DNA of 40,979 nucleotides from Priapulus caudatus (taxonomy: Eukaryota; Priapulida; Priapulimorpha; Priapulimorphida; Priapulidae). Below, in pieces: positions 36,158-40,979 of the stretch (position 1 is its first letter; each line of letters starts with the position of its first letter). The notes beneath the pieces were generated by a model. It worked only from the letters and a program-made list of their open reading frames with translations. It made no database searches and was not told the DNA's origin. The stretch covers positions 1-40,979 of the forward strand of contig NW_014578619.1 of the NCBI RefSeq assembly GCF_000485595.1, read 5' to 3'. The position numbers and the translations under genes are program-made.

Positions 36158-36303
36158 GCTCGTACAGTAGCATCAGCAGGTCAACAAGCGCCACACAGAC
36201 CGTCAGCAACTACAGCGAGAACGGAATCACGTGCAGCACGCAGACGCTCAACAGCGTCAAGCTGCCCGACGGCGACGTCGGCGAGGGAGACGTTCTCTTG
36301 TAA
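36158..36303 (+). CDS. mGluR terminal coding exon (C-terminal tail)
   Basis: After the split glycine codon completed from position 6949, this exon adds 47 residues and a TAA stop at 36301-36303. The peptide starts SYSSISRSTSATQTV and ends GEGDVLL. Support comes from the matching phase 1 junction, a sound acceptor, GC-rich codon use like the receptor exon, and the Ser/Thr-rich TQT style (SATQTV, TCSTQTL) that continues SGTQSD at the end of the previous exon. Such tails in mGluRs are cytoplasmic and hold phosphorylation and scaffold sites. The last residues VLL could act as a class II PDZ ligand, which is an inference. Using the upstream acceptor would add 11 residues (DLELTQRLCPA) in frame. 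No domain hit is expected, so the call rests on splicing and composition. Confidence 0.82.
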
Positions 36304-36703
36304 GCCCCGCGTCGCCGCTAGATGGCGCGGGTTCCGGAGTCTGGGATGTGCAATGGGAACCGCGCCGTTCACGAACGCTGGGAAGCCCCGTGAAGTAGCA
36401 GCGTTTGGTGACGTCATGGAACTTCGTCGATCCCGAGTATCGATGACGTGGAAGCTAGACCGTTTGATGACGTGTGTGAACTTTATTTTCAGTTTCTCAA
36501 CTCTGTAGTGCGCGACCTGCGTGCACAATCTCACGTGTGTAGCGGATTAATCTGTAGCTACGAGTGAATACGTCAATAGAATCTGAAACCGGATGTGCTC
36601 TAACGCCTACCGGATATAAGTCACATGGGGGAAGTATACATGAAGAGATTACACCGGAAGTGAATCTTGAAGGAAGGAAGTGCAGCCGCGAGGAGGAAAT
36701 AAA
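36304..36703 (+). other. Putative 3' UTR of the mGluR gene
   Basis: Sequence follows the TAA stop and reaches a first AATAAA at 36698-36703. It contains a short direct repeat (CGTTTGRTGACGT...GGAACTT-like) at 36402-36423 and 36461-36483. The real end is unknown; further AATAAA sites lie at 38316-38321 and 39080-39089. Confidence 0.5.
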
Positions 36704-36795
36704 CCGCACGCCGGAAGTGACACGTATAAAGGAAATGACGTAAATGAATGACGCAATGTTGACGCAAACGTGACGTATGTCACGCACCGGAAGTG
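36401..36795. promoter_or_regulatory. Cluster of TGACG (CRE-like) and CCGGAAGTG (ETS-like) motifs
   Basis: A palindromic TGACGTCA lies at 36409-36416, with TGACGTG at 36444 and 36468 and several TGACG forms at 36736-36777. CCGGAAGTG occurs at 36654, 36711 and 36787, with CCGGATGTG near 36589. These are textbook CREB/ATF and ETS core words. Function as an enhancer or nearby promoter is an inference. Confidence 0.4.
36698..36703 (+). terminator. Candidate polyA signal AATAAA (proximal)
   Basis: First canonical hexamer after the stop codon, about 395 bases downstream. No strong GU-rich element is obvious just after it. Confidence 0.4.
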
Positions 36796-39700
36796 CGTCA
36801 GATGACTAATGTGAATCTAGCCTACACGTGTTGTATGTATGTACGGTGCTGGGAGCTATCCCGGTGCAGCTGAGGCACGTATAACCGGGTTGCCCTATCA
36901 GGTGTTGCAAGGCCAGCATTTGGGCGTGTTGTTGCGTTATGATTTAATTAAGTTTGACTAGACTTTATGCAAGATATTTTGCTACTGCTTGTTAATTTTT
37001 AGACGGATATATTCGGCAGAATTCATAAGCATTCTGGCTTGTATTTCCTTTCCAATGTAAACGAACCCGTGGGCAGTCAATAATTTGTCGCTGACATATG
37101 GACTCACACTTGCTACTTTGTTTTAGGATAAATTTCGTTACATTATTTTTCGCTATCCTGTTATTTTCATGAGTCGCTGCAGGAGTTTAATGAAGCTGTT
37201 TTAATGAGTCGTGCTACTTAATTATCCGGTTAATGAGCGAACTGTGCGTGAATTGAATTTCATCGCGTCGCCTTGCGTTGCCTTCCAGCATCCGCGTTTT
37301 CCTCTGTACCGTCGCGCGTAACCTAGGTGCTCACTCGCACGCCCGCGCATTTGTCGCGATGCGACGGTCATCCAATCTGACGATGACGTGCAGAAATTGT
37401 CTCAACGACAAACAAAAATTGTGAAAATGAAACTAAAAAGGAGCTATGTTAATTAGCACGATACGCTGTGGCAGTGCGGTGGCTGTGTATAGCGCGTGGC
37501 CCGCTAGCGGCAGTATGCGGTACGAATATCGTCTGGATCATGTGACAGCCACGTGGACCGCACTCACGTGACGCGAACAACGTCGTCGTCCTGCGTGGTG
37601 CGAGAGAAATGTCGCGCGACGTGTAACCGACCAAGCAGTGCACGAAGCGACGAGTGACACCCGTGAGCACTGCAACTCCTCGCAGAGTGCGCGAAGCAGT
37701 AGGCGAGTCAGTGAGAGACGTGGAGGGGGGGACTGGCATGCACGCGGACATGACGTCGGCTGTCGGCGTCGGCTCGACACGTTACGAGTGTTCGTCGTTC
37801 GCACTAACATTCTCCACGCTGTGTTGCTGACGTAGGTATTGTGCTTACTCATGCAACTGAGATCTCATCGGCCAACGCGCTAGGAATGCATCTCGGTAGT
37901 TCTCTCAGTAAAGCTAGAGCGAGGGGCTGGCTCACTGACACATGCTAAGATTGCGTGTGTCACACGCGCTCGGCGAATTGCATGGGTGGATCCGTAGAAA
38001 TCGCAGCCGAAATAACTACTATTATTATTATAACCTAAACTTATTTAAGCTGCCATTTCTATGAATCGAACACTGACCCACGCGTCGCGTGAGGTCGCCG
38101 CCAGGTGTCTCTCAACCGTGTGACAAGTTATCGCCGTTGGTTTGCACTGCCGCCACCAGGTGTTGTTGCGGAGACGTGTTACGAGGTTTTCAGAGCGCGT
38201 AGCCGCAGTAGTGACGGTCGGTCAACGATGATAGTCTACTAACTAGAGAGTACAGCGATACCACGCGGTGGGAAGCGATAATACAGATGCAATTACAGCT
38301 CTCGTTGTATGCAATAATAAAGATATGATGATGATGACAACGAGAAAGGTTCTAAGTAATAGTTACACTACGCGCTGTTGAGTAAAATACTTGAAGTGCT
38401 TATTATCTCTCTATACGATTATGTGAAAACTTGTACAGTCTTTATTATAAAGTGTGTTCGGTTATGTTACTATGTGTGTTCTTAGTATAATGATATATGA
38501 GCTCAGTGAAGTGTGCACACCCATTAGCGCAGGATGTTTTCTCGCGTTTATCTCCGCGAGATGGCGCCCTGTGAGCGTGGATTCGTGTCTTTTTACTCGG
38601 TTTGCGAGATTTTCCTGCACTAGAAAATAACGTTTAGCACCACGGGAGGGCGCTTAAATCGCGCTTTCGCGTTAAATTCTATTGTCGCACATTCATTCCT
38701 TCTGCGTTTTCGTGGATGCAAAGCGTGTATTATGCAATGTATATGAGGTTATAGCGAATATAATGCATCCCGCTGCAGACATTATGTGGCTAGTTTAGAG
38801 TTGAACACTCCGCGGAGTCAACCAACTAAGTTCTTTCTCTGCTATTTCTCTTAGAATTTTAATGATATGCAAGGTAGACGATTGAAAGTGTACGCTAGCA
38901 ACAAGAATGTCTGCCGATTCTGCATGTTGCTAAATCACGTACATCGACAGACAGACTGCAGGCTACTGTGCGTGCTTCCTGCTGCTGCTAATTCATTTAG
39001 TCAATTTAAGATTTTGGCTTCATCATTTTGGCCAAAGTGCAGAAGTGTTTCCCCCAAAAATAATTTATTACCAAGAAGTAATAAATAAAAAAACGAGAAG
39101 CACATGTGTGCTATCTAGGTATTATGCTTGCTATATGGCTATTAGCCTATAGATGCGATTGTAAATGGCCCCCATTTTACCACGAGACCTATTGATGAAT
39201 AGATTTGACCGGATTTTGTCAGTTTTTTTCCGATTCGTTAAAACTTGCCAGCGAAAATTGTATGCTTCTAAACAAAGCACAACTCTTAAGCCGGCAGGTT
39301 AAAACATCGTCAACGTCTGTATGAGTGTGTCTACCAAAGATTGTATGTATTTTGATGCAGGCGGCACTGCGCGAGAATTCCACGTGTGACGATAATATCA
39401 AGAGATAATTAATAAGACATGTATTATTAGCTCTTAATAATATCTGGATACATGATTGGTTACAGGCGAGGCTAGAGGTGCTGAAACTTACACTTGCTGC
39501 GCGTGAGTGTTAGATTCAATGGCTTAAGACGCCGGCAGCGCGCGCATGCGCACGAGCAACATTTCTTTTATGCAAATCATAATAGGTGTCGTGTAATGAA
39601 AATGAATAAAATTGTAGCTTATATGTCTAACAATATCGAAACTGGTTCCCGCGTTTAATTCATATTGTCGTTTATTTATTCGTTTACATAACAATTGCGT

Positions 39701-40020
39701 ACATATCTAGTAAAAAGGAAGAAGCAAGCTACCACTATAACTTTTATATTCGTAGTTACAATTATTAATTATATTTTCGATGCTACTTAAATGGTTTACA
39801 AACATTTCACATGGTATAATATATATATATACCCTCGCACGCACAGATGCAACTTATTGGCGCATGTGCATATGTGCACACGCATCGCGTGTGTAAAAAA
39901 ATGAGTTTAGCATGAAATCGGCGACTCTATGGTTACCCACAGCACTATTACTAAAATACAAACGCTTCAAGGCATACGTGAGCGGGTACCATAAATTGTC
40001 ATAGATGCGGTAAACAAGTA
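36796..40020. other. Downstream flank or long 3' UTR, no gene recognised
   Basis: Mostly unique DNA: CpG-rich at 37450-37850, AT-rich at 39600-39840 with a short (TA)n at 39819-39830. Small frames, such as 73 codons at 38867-39088, show no known motif. AATAAA hexamers at 38316-38321 and 39080-39089 could serve distal polyadenylation. Confidence 0.5.
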
Positions 40021-40182
40021 CAACACGCGCACCCACGCACGCACACACAAACACACCCAATCGCACCGATGCACGCACACACAAACACACCAACACGCAC
40101 CCACGCACAGACACTCAAACACGTACACATGCAGGCGCACACTCACGCACGAACACACGCATACATACACGCCCACACACAC

Positions 40183-40258
<76 letters not shown>

Positions 40259-40435
40259 GCACGCACGCACTCACTCACGCACGTACGTACGCACACGCAC
40301 ACAAACAAGCACGCATGCGCGCACACAAACAAGCACGCATGCGCGCACACAGACACACACGCATGCACGCACACGCACGTACGTACGTACGCATGCACGT
40401 GAATACTTACGCACGCATACGCGCCCGCATGCGTA
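40021..40435 (+). repeat. Compound CA/CACG microsatellite
   Basis: CACGCAC units flank a pure CA run at 40186-40257, with (ACGT)n bits at 40282 and 40378. Long frames on both strands are repeat translation. Confidence 0.95.
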
Positions 40436-40865
40436 TCATATCTACACAGTTATAGCACAGTTAACATGCATGTACGCATGTGTCCCAGCAATTATACGCT
40501 GGATCACAACCTGGGCTGTCTGATCGTATTCCAACCCCTTTTCGCGCGTATGATGTACTATCACTCACGTACTGTGTGTATTATGAGTATACGCTTCTAC
40601 GATGCGTATGCGTGTGTGCGTGCATGCGTGCGTGCGTGCGTGAGTGAGTGACTGCGTGTGTTTGTACCATCATCGAGAAATTCCGTTGGTCATGCTCAGT
40701 CAGAAGAGCGACTTGAAAATTAATGAAAACGAGATCCGAACCCAAATCAGATGAGCAAGTGAGGGAAATGCGAGATTTAGCAAGAGTTGGCGAATAAGCA
40801 ATAGAGCAAAACTAATACAAAATAAACAGGGAGAGCGAGAGTGAGGGAAGGATGAAAGATATAAA
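40436..40865. other. Unique flank with a short GTGC repeat
   Basis: GTGCGTGCATGCGTGC at about 40613-40650; otherwise nothing recognised. Confidence 0.5.

Positions 40866-40979
<114 letters not shown>

Noticed and set aside
38867-39088. 73-codon frame in the downstream flank
   Set aside because: Short, without a recognisable motif, splice support or codon bias; expected by chance.

Overview
This is eukaryotic, almost certainly invertebrate animal, nuclear DNA. It holds the 3' part of one protein-coding gene, a class C G-protein-coupled receptor of the metabotropic glutamate receptor (mGluR) family. The gene is spliced, with GT-AG introns and a phase 1 junction. It sits in a sea of simple-sequence repeats, mainly the tetranucleotide TATG/CATA. 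There are no bacterial operons, no tRNA or rRNA genes that I can see, and no second convincing gene. The receptor looks like group II/III mGluRs. I cannot place the species; a marine lophotrochozoan-like invertebrate is only a guess.

Layout. (1) 1-5635: a TATG repeat array with short GC-rich islands, ending in a splice acceptor. (2) 5636-6949: the large penultimate mGluR exon, covering the end of the ligand domain, the cysteine-rich domain, all seven transmembrane helices and the start of the tail. (3) 6950-36157: an apparent 29.2 kb intron. (4) 36158-36303: the last coding exon, ending in TAA. (5) 36304-40979: 3' UTR and flank, with polyA signals, a cluster of TGACG and CCGGAAGTG motifs, then CA and GA microsatellites.

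Most striking is the structure of the first 20 kb. Landmarks in the TATG arrays (a 19-base anchor, GC-rich islands, paired TAAG tracts and a duplicated 14-mer) recur in mirrored order. The same unit therefore appears to be read forward (1-7.28 kb), backward (8.45-14.87 kb), forward (14.93-17.90 kb) and backward (17.92 to about 19 kb). The backward copy at 8.8-10.56 kb includes a second mGluR exon riddled with one-base indels. A separate inverted pair of C-rich/G-rich minisatellites lies at 20.04-22.11 kb. The alternating orientation, single-base indel spectrum and 25-N gap fit fold-back or missed-adapter long reads assembled as genome. A real palindromic amplification is the alternative. If it is an artefact, the true intron is much shorter.

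The rest of the intron (22.3-36.1 kb) holds CA, GT, TCCA, TATC, GA and TA microsatellites, a GTGGGTGGT-rich tract, a 10-bp minisatellite, two hAT-like non-autonomous DNA transposons (26.83-27.24 and 34.60-35.12 kb), a MITE-like hairpin (32.26-32.52 kb) and ordinary unique non-coding DNA.

I found no new multi-gene system. The unusual content is repeat architecture plus alternative-splicing possibilities at the receptor's C-terminus.
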